Positions 31,363 through 40,945 of a stretch of 64,000 bases of DNA are shown here, in pieces. The translations under genes and the position numbers were made by a program. This DNA comes from Rubrivivax sp. (GTDB taxonomy: Bacteria; Pseudomonadota; Gammaproteobacteria; Burkholderiales; Burkholderiaceae_C): positions 85,184 through 149,183 of the forward strand of contig JALHPF010000010.1 of assembly GCA_022842595.1 (NCBI GenBank), read 5' to 3'. Each line of letters begins with the position of its first letter. The stretch's first letter is position 1. The notes beneath the pieces are model-generated. The model was not told where the DNA came from. It saw only the letters and a program-made list of their open reading frames with translations, and searched no databases.

Positions 31363-32598
31363 TCAGGCCCGGATGACCAGCGCCGTGACGTTGTCGCGCG
31401 CGCCCATGCGCAGCGCTTCGTCGATCAGCTGGTCGGCGCCATGGCCGCCACGCAGCAGCGTGGCGATCTCGCGCTCGGGCAGGGCCTTGAACAGGCCGTC
31501 GGTGCACAGCAGCAGCACGTCGCCCGGCGCCAGGCGGCCGGCCACCTTGTCGAGCTCCAGCGCTTCGTGTGAACCCACGGCACGGGTGATGACGTTGGCC
31601 TGGGGGTGCGACTCGGCATCCTCGGCAGCCAGCGAGCCCGCGGCCACCATGCTCTGCACGAGGCTGTGGTCCTGCGTCATCTGGCTCAGGCTGCCGTCGC
31701 GCAGCATGTAGGCGCGCGAGTCACCAGCCCACAGGCAGGCGAAGTGTTCGCCACGTGCCATCAGCACGACGATGGTGGTGGCGATCAGGCTGCCGCTGGG
31801 GCCAGCCGCGGCGCGGCGCTGCAGGTCGGCATGGACGGCGCCCAGGCGCAGGCGCACCTGGGCTAGGGTTTCGGCGGCGCTCAGGCCGGCAGGCAAGTCT
31901 GCCAGCGCGGCAGCGGCGGCAGCCGAGGCGACGTCGCCGGCGCCATGGCCACCGGCACCATCGGCCACGGCCCACACGCCGATGTCGCCGCGGTCGACAT
32001 AGGCGTCTTCGTTGCGCGTGCGCACCGTGCCGCGGTGACTGGCAGCCTTCGATTCGAGCCGCTCCACCAGCGCCTTGCCTTGCAGCATGCCGCGGAACTG
32101 CGCCGCCGAGGGCAAGGTGGCCAGCGGCCAGCGCAGGCCGTCACGGGTCCACCAGCCAATGGCCGGCACGGTGGCGGTCAAGGAAATGCTCTGGCCGAAT
32201 TCCGTTTCCGGCAGCTGCGCCAGCAGGTCTTCGACGTTCTCGCCCTGCTCGATGGCGGCCAGCCCGGCGCGTTCGATCGCGCCGTACCAGGCTTCGTTGG
32301 GCGGCGACAGCGTGTCGGGCAGCATCGCTGCCAGCGTCAGCGGGAAATGGCGGCCCACCAGGTCCTGGCTGGGCAGCACCACGCCCACCACGGCCATCGG
32401 CCCGCAGGCGCCAGCAGGCAGCCGAAAGCGCCAGCCGGGCGCTGTTTCCCAGACCGCCGTGAACTCGCTGCCCAGCGTTTCCTTGGCCTGTTGCAGTGCC
32501 GTCTGCAGCCACTGGTCCCAGGGTTCGACGAAGCTCTTGGGTACCTCGCGGCGAACGAAGTCGCCATGGGCGGGAAGCTTGCCGTACAGGCCCGTCAT
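31363..32598 (-). CDS. tagF: TagF-PP2C phosphatase fusion of the T6SS
   Basis: 411 residues. Residues ~1-190 form the TagF/ImpM domain (GLYGKLPAHGDFVRREVP at the start). From ~195 a PP2C-type Ser/Thr phosphatase follows, with SHRGTVRTRNEDAYVD, VADGAGGHGAGD, LCTDGL and RDNVTALVIR as the metal-site motifs. I chose ATG 32598; the longer frame to 32763 has no TagF similarity. TagF represses T6SS assembly, and a PP2C (PppA) reverses phosphorylation by the PpkA-type kinase. The fusion combines both negative regulators and pairs with the kinase at 50118. Confidence 0.9.
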   Translation of the reverse strand: MTGLYGKLPAHGDFVRREVPKSFVEPWDQWLQTALQQAKETLGSEFTAVWETAPGWRFRLPAGACGPMAVVGVVLPSQDLVGRHFPLTLAAMLPDTLSPPNEAWYGAIERAGLAAIEQGENVEDLLAQLPETEFGQSISLTATVPAIGWWTRDGLRWPLATLPSAAQFRGMLQGKALVERLESKAASHRGTVRTRNEDAYVDRGDIGVWAVADGAGGHGAGDVASAAAAAALADLPAGLSAAETLAQVRLRLGAVHADLQRRAAAGPSGSLIATTIVVLMARGEHFACLWAGDSRAYMLRDGSLSQMTQDHSLVQSMVAAGSLAAEDAESHPQANVITRAVGSHEALELDKVAGRLAPGDVLLLCTDGLFKALPEREIATLLRGGHGADQLIDEALRMGARDNVTALVIRA

Positions 32599-32662
32599 GC
32601 CTGGCTCTCCAGGGTTGGCCGGGGGGCGAGGAAGGGCGTGGGCAAGCACATCGGCCGCGCGC

Positions 32663-35600
32663 TCAAGGTGCCAGCTGCGGGCAGCGGAAGTCGCCGAGTT
32701 CGCGCAGGGCGAACGGGTGAACGATCGACCCCGTGCGCAATTCGAATTCCGCCGTGCGCGCACCCTGCTGCATCGACAGCTTCAGGCGGTCGGGCACGCC
32801 GGTGGGCGCCAGCTTGCCGCGGGCCACGAAGCGCAGCGTCGACCACGGGCCGTCGTTGACGATGGCTGAGCCGGCCGGCTCGCCATCGAAGCTGAGCACG
32901 ACCGCCCCGCGCGCAGGCCACTGCAGCGCCACGCCGCGCCCGGCCGAGGCGCCAGCCGCGATCGCCGTCTTCGCGCCGTCGGCCTCCAGCACCGCGCCCT
33001 TCGCGCCGGGGTCCAGACCCAGCGGCACGAGTTCGAAGCGCAGCGCGGCACTGGGCTGGCCTGGCAGCGCCACCGGGAAGAAGGCATCGCGAATGGCCGC
33101 GGCGCGCTGGAACTGCGCGATGTCTGAAGGGGACACCGGCGACGGCCCGCCATCGGCGGCCACGGCGCGCCAGGGCTTCTGGCTGGTGTCGACCAGGCTG
33201 CGCAGGTTCTGGGCGAAGAACTGGTCGAAGGCCCCGCCCGGGCCGAACAGGCGGATGAAGTCGTCCATCGGCATGTCGGGTGCGGCAGCGTCGCGGCGGA
33301 ACGGGAACCTGGCCTCGACCCCCTTGCAGAACGGCGCGAGCTGCGCTGCGGCAGCGGCGGCCACCGCGGCCTTGGCGCCGCCCGAACGCACGGCCGCCGT
33401 TTGCTGCGACGCCGTCAGCAGCCAGCCGGCCAGCGGTGGCGGCGCCCGCTGAGCCTCGGCGGCCAGGCGCTGGCCGGGGTCCAGCCCCGGTGCCGCCGGC
33501 GGCGGGGCACTGCCCGGAGCGGCGGTGGCCACCTTGGCCACCTGCACATAGAGCTCGTTGAGCACGGCCAGGATATCGTCCAGCGGCTTGCCCGAGACCT
33601 CACGCAAGGGCTTGAAATGGGCCTCGACGGTTTCGGCCACGACCGTGGCCGGGTCGGCGGCGGCGGCATTGCCGCCCATGGCCTCAGCCACGCGGCTGCC
33701 CGCCTGCAGCGGCTTGGCCACGGCGTTGGCACCCGCAGAGATCGCACCGCCGCCCAGCGCCCGGGGCACCAGCTTGGCGACCTTCTGCGCGTCCTTGGCC
33801 GTGGCCGCCGCCGACGCCGCCGTGACCGCGCCCGACGCCGCGCCAGCGGGTGCGGCCGGCGGCGTGCCGGGCGAAAGCTGCCGCACCATGCCTTGCAGCA
33901 GGTCGCGCATCGGCGAGTTCGGTGCGCCCAGCACGTTCAGCGCTTCGGCGGCCTTGGTCGGCCCGGCGAAGGGAACGAGCACCACCGCCTGCATCAGCTT
34001 TTCCCATTCGGCGATGTAGTCGCGGGCGTATTCGCGCAGCACCGCAGTTTCGAGCTGCTGCGCGTCGGCGGCCACGGCCGCGGCGTCGGGGCCGAGCACC
34101 CAGCTTTCCGAGGCCGCGTCCTGGATGGCCTTGGGCAGACGCGGCAAGAAGCTGCGGTGCAGGCCTTCCACGGTGAAGAGCCCCGGCACCGAAGCTGCGG
34201 CGATGGGCTCGCCGGAACGCAGCGCAAAAAGGCGCTGGCCGGCGGGGCCCAATGAATCGGCCGGCCGCCAGGGCGCGATATCGGTCGCGGTGGAACGCAG
34301 CCGGGCATACACCCGCTCGGACATAGGCAGGCGCGAGAACACGCGCCGGGCCTCGTCGACCAGGGCACCGTCGAGGGGGTAGGTGGCGAAGTCGGTGGCC
34401 AGCAACGCATCGAGATGGCCCATCAGCGCTTCACGCTTGGGCGCACCCACGGCCCCGGGGTAGGCCTGGGCCCAGTCGGCCGACATCCATTCCTGGATCA
34501 GCGAAGGGTCCAGCGGCCCCTGACGGCCGAGCATCAGGTAGACCCGCGTGGCCACGTACAGGTAGGCCGGCTTCTGCATCTCGCGCCGGATCTGGCCTTC
34601 CAGCCGCGCCAGCATGCGCGGCAGCAGCGTGCGTTCGAGCGCGTGCTTGTAGGCCAGCTGGCCGGCCGCGACGAGCTTCTCTTCCTGGCTCAGGCCGAGG
34701 CGACCACCCTGCCCCACCGCAGCGGGCGGCAGTTCCAGCACCGTGTCCAGGTAGGGCAACAACTGGGCGACGTCGGCATCGGCCGTGACCTTGTCCAGCG
34801 GCAGGCCGCCGGCGCCCCGTTCGGCCCCGGCCACCGCCGTGGCCACCTGTTCGCTGCGCCGCGACTCGGTGCCGAAGGCCATCCAGCCCCACACCAGGCC
34901 CACCACCAGCGCCAGCACCGAAGCGGCCACGGTGCCCACCTGCAGCCAGCGACGGCGGCGTTCGTGGCCCTGGTCGCGCACCGCCAGGCGGGCTTCGTTG
35001 AAGACGACGTCGCGCAGGAAGCGGCCCAGGAAGAAGCTGCGGCCGGTCTGGCCCATCACCGCGGCCGGGCGCGAACTGTCCAGGCCGAAGGTGCGCGACA
35101 GCGCGCCGGTGAGCCGGTCGATGGGCGTGCCTTCCTGCGTGCCCGAGGTGAAGTACACCCCACGCAGGAACGGTGCCGGGTCGAGCTTGGAACCACCGAA
35201 CGCGGCCTGGATGAAGGCCGCCAGCGGCGCTTCCAGCGAAGCGAACTGCGCCGGGAAACCGGCGATGCGTGCGCGCTGGTCGCTGCCACGTTCGGCCTGC
35301 AGGCGTTCGAGCAGGCGCACCTGCAGGCGCTGCAGCAGGCCGGCGAATTCGGCGGCAAAACCGGTGGCCGGGCCTTCGTCGCTTTGTTCGGGCTTGAAGC
35401 TCATGCCCCAGACCTGGGCACGGGTTTCGCGGTCCAGGTCGTCGAAGAACTCGGTGAAGCCGACGATCAGGTCGGCCTTGCTGACGAGGAAGTAGACCGG
35501 CAGACGCTGGCCCAGCCGCTGCTCGAGTTCACGCACGCGGCGGCGCACGGCCTGGGCATGCTGTTCACGGCCCGCCTTGTCCAGCCGGCTGAGCATGTCG

Positions 35601-36262
35601 ACACCGAAGGCGACGATCACGCCGTTCAGCGGCTGCTGCGGCCGTTCGCGCTTGAGCAGGTCGAGGAAACGTTCCCAGCCGGCCTTGTCGGCGGCGGCAT
35701 CGCTGTCCTGCGTGGTGTAGCGGCCGGCGGTGTCGATGAGCACGGCCTGCTCCGAGATCCACCAGTCGCAGTTGCGGGTGCCGCCCACGCCCGAGACGCG
35801 GCCTTCGGCCAGCGGGAAATCGAGCCCGGAATGGCGGATGGCCGTGGTCTTGCCCGAGCCCGGCGGGCCGATCAGCACATACCAGGGGCGCTCGTACAGG
35901 TAGCCGGCCTTGCCGGTGCTGGCCGACTTCATCGCGCCCAGCGCATCGGCCAGGCGTTCGGCCACGGCGCGCTCTTCCTCGGTGGCCGCGGCGGCGGCGG
36001 CATTGGCCTTCAGTGCCCGTTCGTCGGGCTGGCTGGCACCCGCCACCAGGGCCGCGTCGCGCTTGCGCTTGCGCCAAACCAGGAAGAAGAACACAGCCAG
36101 CCAGATGAGCACCGGCAAGGCCGCCAGCAGCACCAGCAGCCAGGTCGATTCGATGCTTAGCAAGGCCGGCGCGAACAGCCAGACCACCACCGACAGCAGC
36201 AGGGCACCGAACAAGCCGCCCATCGCCGGCACGGTCCACAGCGCAGAGAGCAGCCCCTTCAT
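32663..36262 (-). CDS. tssM: T6SS membrane complex protein TssM (IcmF)
   Basis: 1199 residues. Two N-terminal transmembrane helices (GALLLSVVVWLFAPALL and LVLLAALPVLIWLAVFFFL) precede a P-loop GPPGSGKTTAIRHSG near residue 130. A third transmembrane segment lies near residue 440. The C-terminal half is the periplasmic IcmF_C region. TssM spans the inner membrane and periplasm and joins TssL and the outer membrane. In TssJ-containing systems it binds TssJ; here no TssJ is encoded. The ATG begins one base after the tssL stop. Confidence 0.95.
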   Translation of the reverse strand: MKGLLSALWTVPAMGGLFGALLLSVVVWLFAPALLSIESTWLLVLLAALPVLIWLAVFFFLVWRKRKRDAALVAGASQPDERALKANAAAAAATEEERAVAERLADALGAMKSASTGKAGYLYERPWYVLIGPPGSGKTTAIRHSGLDFPLAEGRVSGVGGTRNCDWWISEQAVLIDTAGRYTTQDSDAAADKAGWERFLDLLKRERPQQPLNGVIVAFGVDMLSRLDKAGREQHAQAVRRRVRELEQRLGQRLPVYFLVSKADLIVGFTEFFDDLDRETRAQVWGMSFKPEQSDEGPATGFAAEFAGLLQRLQVRLLERLQAERGSDQRARIAGFPAQFASLEAPLAAFIQAAFGGSKLDPAPFLRGVYFTSGTQEGTPIDRLTGALSRTFGLDSSRPAAVMGQTGRSFFLGRFLRDVVFNEARLAVRDQGHERRRRWLQVGTVAASVLALVVGLVWGWMAFGTESRRSEQVATAVAGAERGAGGLPLDKVTADADVAQLLPYLDTVLELPPAAVGQGGRLGLSQEEKLVAAGQLAYKHALERTLLPRMLARLEGQIRREMQKPAYLYVATRVYLMLGRQGPLDPSLIQEWMSADWAQAYPGAVGAPKREALMGHLDALLATDFATYPLDGALVDEARRVFSRLPMSERVYARLRSTATDIAPWRPADSLGPAGQRLFALRSGEPIAAASVPGLFTVEGLHRSFLPRLPKAIQDAASESWVLGPDAAAVAADAQQLETAVLREYARDYIAEWEKLMQAVVLVPFAGPTKAAEALNVLGAPNSPMRDLLQGMVRQLSPGTPPAAPAGAASGAVTAASAAATAKDAQKVAKLVPRALGGGAISAGANAVAKPLQAGSRVAEAMGGNAAAADPATVVAETVEAHFKPLREVSGKPLDDILAVLNELYVQVAKVATAAPGSAPPPAAPGLDPGQRLAAEAQRAPPPLAGWLLTASQQTAAVRSGGAKAAVAAAAAAQLAPFCKGVEARFPFRRDAAAPDMPMDDFIRLFGPGGAFDQFFAQNLRSLVDTSQKPWRAVAADGGPSPVSPSDIAQFQRAAAIRDAFFPVALPGQPSAALRFELVPLGLDPGAKGAVLEADGAKTAIAAGASAGRGVALQWPARGAVVLSFDGEPAGSAIVNDGPWSTLRFVARGKLAPTGVPDRLKLSMQQGARTAEFELRTGSIVHPFALRELGDFRCPQLAP

Positions 36263-36263
36263 G

Positions 36264-37673
36264 TCAGCGGCCCTCGTTCAGTGAGAGCACGACATCGATG
36301 CGGCGGTTCTGCTCGCGGCCTTCGGGCGTGGTGTTGGGCGCCAGTGGTTCGGTGTCGGCGCGGCCGGCGGCGGCAAAACGTTCGGGCTGGCCGGTGGTGC
36401 TGGCCAGCACGGCGCGCGCAGCTTCGGCGCGGGCAGTGGAGAGCTGGAAGTTGGACGGGAACTTCACGGTTCGGATGGGCTGGTTGTCGGTGTGGCCGGC
36501 CACCATCACGCGGCCGGGTTCCAGCTTCAGGGCTTCGCCGATGCGCGCCAGCAGCGCCGGGTAACGTGGCTGCAGGTCGGCACTGCCCGAGGCGAACATG
36601 CCGCGGCCGAGGATGCGCACGACGACGCGCTGAGCGTCGCCTTCGACGACGACCAGCTTGTCGCGGATTTCGGGCGCGAGGAAGCTGCGGAACTTCAGCA
36701 GCGGGCTGTCGGCCACCGGCGCGGCGGCCGGCGCCACGGGCACGGCCGCGCGTGCGATGGCCGGCAGTCCGGCGGGGGGCAGCGCCATCATGCGCTGCTG
36801 CAGCGCGTCGCCACGGTCGTTCACGGTGTGCGAGGCGAACACGTAGCCGAAGGCCAGCAGGCTGAGCGCCACCGCCGCCGCCACCCAGGGCGGCACGCTG
36901 CGCGGCGGCCCGCGGTGCGGGGCGTCGACACCGCGCCAGTTCGGCGAGAGCTCACGCTCCCAGTTGCCACCCAGCTGCGCCAGCAGGCGGTACAGGCCTT
37001 CGCGGATGCGCTCGAGCTCGGCGCTGCCGCGGCTGTCGAGCCGGTAGCGGCCGCGGAAGCCCAGCGACAGGCACATGTAGCAGATCTCGAGCGCCGGTTG
37101 GTAGCGGCCGGGCTCCTGCTGCATGCCGTTCAGCAGATCGAAGAACCGTTCACCGCTGCGCACGTCCTGGTGGAAGGTGGAGCTGAGCGTGCGTGAACCC
37201 CAGCTGCTGGCCTGGCCCCAGTGGGTGGACAGGGCGGTGTCGTCGAGTGCCGCGCACAGCGCGTAGTGGCCGGCGCGCAGCTGGTCGTCGGGCACCCGCG
37301 CAGCGCGGCATTCGGCTTCGAAGGCCTGCAGCGCCCGCATCGCGCTCTCGCGCAATTCCTCGGCATTGCGCACCTGAGAACCCTGACCGGAACTGGCGCC
37401 GATGCGCGCCAGCAGGTCCAGCAACGGCCCGGCCGCAGCCACCATCGGCGAACGGCCGACCTTGGGCAGGACGTCGGCCTCGCCGGCCATGCGCGCCGAC
37501 CCTGCGACCGACGAACGCTGCGCCATCCCCTGCGGCATCGCCGCTGTCGCCGGCTGGGCGAAGGGCGCCTGCACCGGCGGTGCCATCGCCGGCGGCGGCG
37601 GCGGCAGCCCGCCCGGGCCCCGCAGGACGGTGCGTTCGCTATCGTCGGGTTCGCTGAAGGGGTTGTCACTCAT
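36264..37673 (-). CDS. tssL: T6SS protein TssL with OmpA-like peptidoglycan-binding domain
   Basis: 469 residues. An N-terminal Pro-rich segment precedes the DotU cytoplasmic domain (LRAGHYALCAALDDTALSTHWG). A transmembrane helix (WVAAAVALSLLAFGYVFA) is followed by an OmpA-like domain with AGHTDNQPI and STARAEAARAV. This is an extended TssL that binds the cell wall directly. I chose ATG 37673, whose ATG overlaps the tssK stop as ATGA. The OmpA extension may compensate for a missing TssJ by anchoring the complex to peptidoglycan. Confidence 0.94.
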   Translation of the reverse strand: MSDNPFSEPDDSERTVLRGPGGLPPPPPAMAPPVQAPFAQPATAAMPQGMAQRSSVAGSARMAGEADVLPKVGRSPMVAAAGPLLDLLARIGASSGQGSQVRNAEELRESAMRALQAFEAECRAARVPDDQLRAGHYALCAALDDTALSTHWGQASSWGSRTLSSTFHQDVRSGERFFDLLNGMQQEPGRYQPALEICYMCLSLGFRGRYRLDSRGSAELERIREGLYRLLAQLGGNWERELSPNWRGVDAPHRGPPRSVPPWVAAAVALSLLAFGYVFASHTVNDRGDALQQRMMALPPAGLPAIARAAVPVAPAAAPVADSPLLKFRSFLAPEIRDKLVVVEGDAQRVVVRILGRGMFASGSADLQPRYPALLARIGEALKLEPGRVMVAGHTDNQPIRTVKFPSNFQLSTARAEAARAVLASTTGQPERFAAAGRADTEPLAPNTTPEGREQNRRIDVVLSLNEGR

Positions 37674-39010
37674 GCGCGGATGGCCCACATCTCGATGCTG
37701 AGGTTGGGGAATTCATCGGACACATGGATGCCGAAACCCCCGGAATTGCCCATCTGCTGCCAGTGCGGGCTGCCGCGGTCGAGCTCGAAATAGGCGGCGC
37801 TGGCCTGAAAGGGAATCTGCCGCGGTGCCACCGGCAGCGCCCGCACGCCGATGCCGGGCAAGGACACGTTGACGAGTTCGCGGATGTGCTCGACCGCGCC
37901 GATCTTCACCTTGTTCGGGAACACCCGGCGCAACTGGTCGCCCGAGACGTCGGCCGACACCGCCAGCACGAACTGACTGGTGCGCAGCAGGTTGCGGTCG
38001 GACAAGGGGCCCACGCGGATGCCGAACTTGGGCTCCTGCAGCGGAATGGCCACGGCCGTGGTCTCGAGCACCGCCGACAACGAACGCCGAAGGTCGGCGA
38101 TGACGGGCGTGAAACTGCGTTGCAGGTCGTCGTGGCGGTAGGCCGGGTAGACCGGCGCGCGCTTGTCGGCGGCCGAGAAGGTGGACAGCTCGCCGGCCAT
38201 CTGCACCAGGGCCGCGAACAAGGCTTCGGGGTGGGTGTTGCCGGCGTCGGCCCAATGCGCCATCAGCGGCGTCCAGCGGTTGACGGCCTGCAGCAGCAGG
38301 AAGTCGGCGATGTCGGCGACGCCGCGTGCGCCGGGCTGCCCCAGTCGGCCGGACAGCACTTCGGCGCGCTGTCCCAGCATGCCCACCAGTTCGGCCGTCA
38401 GGTTGGCCAGCGAGCTGACCGCCGAGATGCGCAGGCAGGGCGGCATGTAGCGGTCGTCGAGCACGACGCGGCGGTCGGATTGCACTTCGACGATTCGCGC
38501 CAGGCCCAGGCGCGAGAAGCCCGCCAGTTCGCTGGTTTCGAGCAGGTAGCGCAGGCGCAGGCGGCCGATGGCGAGTTCGGCCGCGATGGTGCTTTCGGAA
38601 TGGGTGTCGAAAGCCTCGAAGCCGCGCAGCAGGTAGCGCGCACGCGGTTCTTCCGGGCCGCCCGTGGCCGAGGTGACTTCGGGGTTGCCGTCCTGCTGCA
38701 GTGCCAGCCCCAGGTAGACGACGGCATTGCGCGTGCCTTCGGGCAGGTCCAGCGGCAGCGGCGCGTCGGCGCCGCCAGGGATGGAGAAGGGGGTGCCGTC
38801 TTCGAGCACGCCTGAAGCGGCGGACAAGGCAAACCGGCCCGCCGCGAGCAGGTCGCGGTCAATCTGCAATTCGGTCAGGCCCCAGGGGTGCGACCGCAGG
38901 GGTGCGGCGCGCGCCTGCAGCTGGCTGGCGGTGTGCCGGTCCTGCTGCTGGAAATGCTGCGCGCGCAGGAACATGCCTTCCTGCCAAACCACCTTGTCAT
39001 GCCAGAACAT
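37670..39010 (-). CDS. tssK: T6SS baseplate protein TssK
   Basis: 446 residues. The N-terminus VVWQEGMFLRAQHFQQQDRH is characteristic of TssK/ImpJ. TssK trimers link the baseplate to the membrane complex. The stop overlaps tssL. Its start lies 80 bases after the tagH gene on the same strand, so the genes are probably one transcript. Confidence 0.95.
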   Translation of the reverse strand: MFWHDKVVWQEGMFLRAQHFQQQDRHTASQLQARAAPLRSHPWGLTELQIDRDLLAAGRFALSAASGVLEDGTPFSIPGGADAPLPLDLPEGTRNAVVYLGLALQQDGNPEVTSATGGPEEPRARYLLRGFEAFDTHSESTIAAELAIGRLRLRYLLETSELAGFSRLGLARIVEVQSDRRVVLDDRYMPPCLRISAVSSLANLTAELVGMLGQRAEVLSGRLGQPGARGVADIADFLLLQAVNRWTPLMAHWADAGNTHPEALFAALVQMAGELSTFSAADKRAPVYPAYRHDDLQRSFTPVIADLRRSLSAVLETTAVAIPLQEPKFGIRVGPLSDRNLLRTSQFVLAVSADVSGDQLRRVFPNKVKIGAVEHIRELVNVSLPGIGVRALPVAPRQIPFQASAAYFELDRGSPHWQQMGNSGGFGIHVSDEFPNLSIEMWAIRA

Positions 39011-39091
39011 TCAGCTCCTTCACGCAGCGCTTGCTGCGGCATCTGCCCATTGCTGGGCCGGCCATCCGGGCCGGGCGGGTATGCGGGGTCT

Positions 39092-40567
39092 TCACGGCTT
39101 CTTCACGTCGCTGGCGGCCTGTTCGTAGGCGCGGGCGAAGGCCGTGCCGAAGGCGCTTTCGAAATCGTCCTCGAACTGTTCCAGCAGCTTGGCGTGGCGG
39201 CGCTTGTAGGCTTCCCAAAGGCGCTTCTCGCGCGCGCCCGGCAGCAGGCCGCCGCCGCTGTCCTGGGACTCGAGTCTGTCCGGATCGAGCTGCTCCAGCA
39301 AGGCCCTGGCAGCGGCCTGCGTGGCCGCCAGCGTGGCCACCTGGTGCAGCGTGAGGTCGTCGATGGATTCACGCACAGCGCGCACGGCAGGCGTGCGAGG
39401 GTCGAGCAGCGCGGCCAGCGCGTATTCGTCGGTGGCCGCGAACTTCAGCGGGTTGTTGTCGGTCTGGCGCAGCATCGTCTGTTCGATGCGGAACTCGCGC
39501 TTGACCTGGCCGCGTGCGATGAGCAGCGCACGCATGCCCGAAACCACGGCGCGCAGCAGCGCACCGGCATTGCGCAGGGCTGCTTCGGGGTCGGCGGCGG
39601 CGCGAGGCACGAGTTCGGGCGTGAGGTCGCTGCCAGCCAGCAGGGCCGCCAGCGCCGAAGCCGCGTCATCACGTGCGGCCAGGGGCATGGCCGGCGGCAC
39701 CAGCGCCGCTGGCGGCACGGACAGCGGCGTGGCCAAGGGGCTGAGAGCAGCCGCAGCGGCCGCAGGGGCCACAGGCGCGGATTCGGATGGCGCAAAGATC
39801 GCTGCGAAGGGGTCGGCCACTGCGGCGGAGAAGTCTGCAGGCGGGGCTTCGGGCCGCAGCATCGCCGCAGGGGCTGGGGCGGGCACCGGCGCAGAAAAAG
39901 GTGAAGCGAAAGCCGAAGGGGCCGACGAAGCGACAGGCGCCAGGGGCGCCGCCGCCGGCGGTGACGGCACCGCATACCAGTCGGCCGGGATGATCGACTT
40001 GTCGGCCGCCGGCGCAACGACGGGCGAAAACGCGTCGCTGCTTGCGGCACCGTGGTCGGGCAGAGTCGGGTTCGACAGCGGGCCCGGCTGGCCCAGGCCG
40101 GCACGGGCACCGAAGCCGAACCCGGCGTCGGGTGCCACCGGGTCGTCCAGACCCGGCAGGCGCGCGCCGGCGAAGCCCGGGCGTTCGAGTTCACCGAACG
40201 GGCTGATCGCCGCCGGCGGCGGCACCGGGTTGGTGGGCAGGAACGCGACCTCGTCGATGCGCGCCTCGATCTCGTAATCGCCCAGCCGCAGGCGGTCGCC
40301 GTCGCGCAGCGACTGCGTCATCTCGCGGCCGATGGGCGACTGCGTGAAGTTGATGAAAGTGCCATTGCCGGACAGGTCGCGCACCTGCCAGGCGCCGCCC
40401 AGGAAAGACACCGTGCAGTGCTTGCGCGAAAGCGAACGCAGCGGGTCGGGCAGCGGCCAGTCGCATTCGGCACCGCGGCCGATGGTGAGTTCGCCGCCGC
40501 GCAGCTGGCGGTGTTCGCCGGGGGCTGAGCTGGGGCTGCGCAGGATGGTGAGCGTGAGCGTGGACAT
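39092..40567 (-). CDS. tagH: T6SS-associated FHA-domain protein TagH
   Basis: 491 residues. The N-terminal FHA domain shows IGRGAECDWPLPD, SLSRKHC and LSGNGTFIN, the phosphothreonine-binding signature (GR, SRxH, NG). A long Pro/Ala-rich linker (~170-330) leads to the conserved C-terminal domain (KRLWEAYKRRHAKLLEQFEDDF). FHA proteins bind a Thr-phosphorylated partner and relay the kinase signal to T6SS assembly. I chose ATG 40567; the open frame before it has no homology. It connects the kinase at 50118 to the machinery. Confidence 0.92.
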   Translation of the reverse strand: MSTLTLTILRSPSSAPGEHRQLRGGELTIGRGAECDWPLPDPLRSLSRKHCTVSFLGGAWQVRDLSGNGTFINFTQSPIGREMTQSLRDGDRLRLGDYEIEARIDEVAFLPTNPVPPPAAISPFGELERPGFAGARLPGLDDPVAPDAGFGFGARAGLGQPGPLSNPTLPDHGAASSDAFSPVVAPAADKSIIPADWYAVPSPPAAAPLAPVASSAPSAFASPFSAPVPAPAPAAMLRPEAPPADFSAAVADPFAAIFAPSESAPVAPAAAAAALSPLATPLSVPPAALVPPAMPLAARDDAASALAALLAGSDLTPELVPRAAADPEAALRNAGALLRAVVSGMRALLIARGQVKREFRIEQTMLRQTDNNPLKFAATDEYALAALLDPRTPAVRAVRESIDDLTLHQVATLAATQAAARALLEQLDPDRLESQDSGGGLLPGAREKRLWEAYKRRHAKLLEQFEDDFESAFGTAFARAYEQAASDVKKP

Positions 40568-40644
40568 GGGTGCGCGATGGGTGCCTGGCTTCAGCGCACG
40601 AGTATCGCTGCTGACCCCGGGACGTCGACCTGGGAATCGGCCAT

Positions 40645-40944
40645 TCAACCCCCGATCAGCACGGTGGGGCAACCCACGATGATCGAGCCGCCGTGGCCGC
40701 AGGTGTCACCCATCCGGGCCGCCGGCAGGCCACCCACCATGACGGTGGCGCTGCCCATGGCAATGACGTCGGGCGGGCCGACACACAGGCAGGGGTCGGT
40801 GGCGCGGGCCTGCGGCAGGCTGCCGGTCAGCACGTTGGGCTGGCCCTTGAGGATGGGCCCACCCACATGCGGAATGGGCGGCACGCCAGGCGTCTGCATG
40901 GGGCAGACGTGCATGTCGCTGAGGCGCGCAGCGGGCTTGGACAC
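40645..40944 (-). CDS. PAAR-domain spike-tip protein
   Basis: 99 residues made of PAAR repeats. ARLSDMHVCP opens the domain, and VGPPDVIAMGSATVMVGGLPAARMGD and GSIIVGCPTVLIGG follow. It forms the conical tip on VgrG that can carry effectors. There is no C-terminal extension, so any effector would be bound separately. It lies one base downstream of the 196-residue unknown protein, after vgrG. Confidence 0.93.
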   Translation of the reverse strand: MSKPAARLSDMHVCPMQTPGVPPIPHVGGPILKGQPNVLTGSLPQARATDPCLCVGPPDVIAMGSATVMVGGLPAARMGDTCGHGGSIIVGCPTVLIGG

Positions 40945-40945
40945 T

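Noticed and set aside
34415..36160. Long plus-strand open frame opposite tssM
   Set aside because: Antisense to the P-loop region of TssM, without family similarity.
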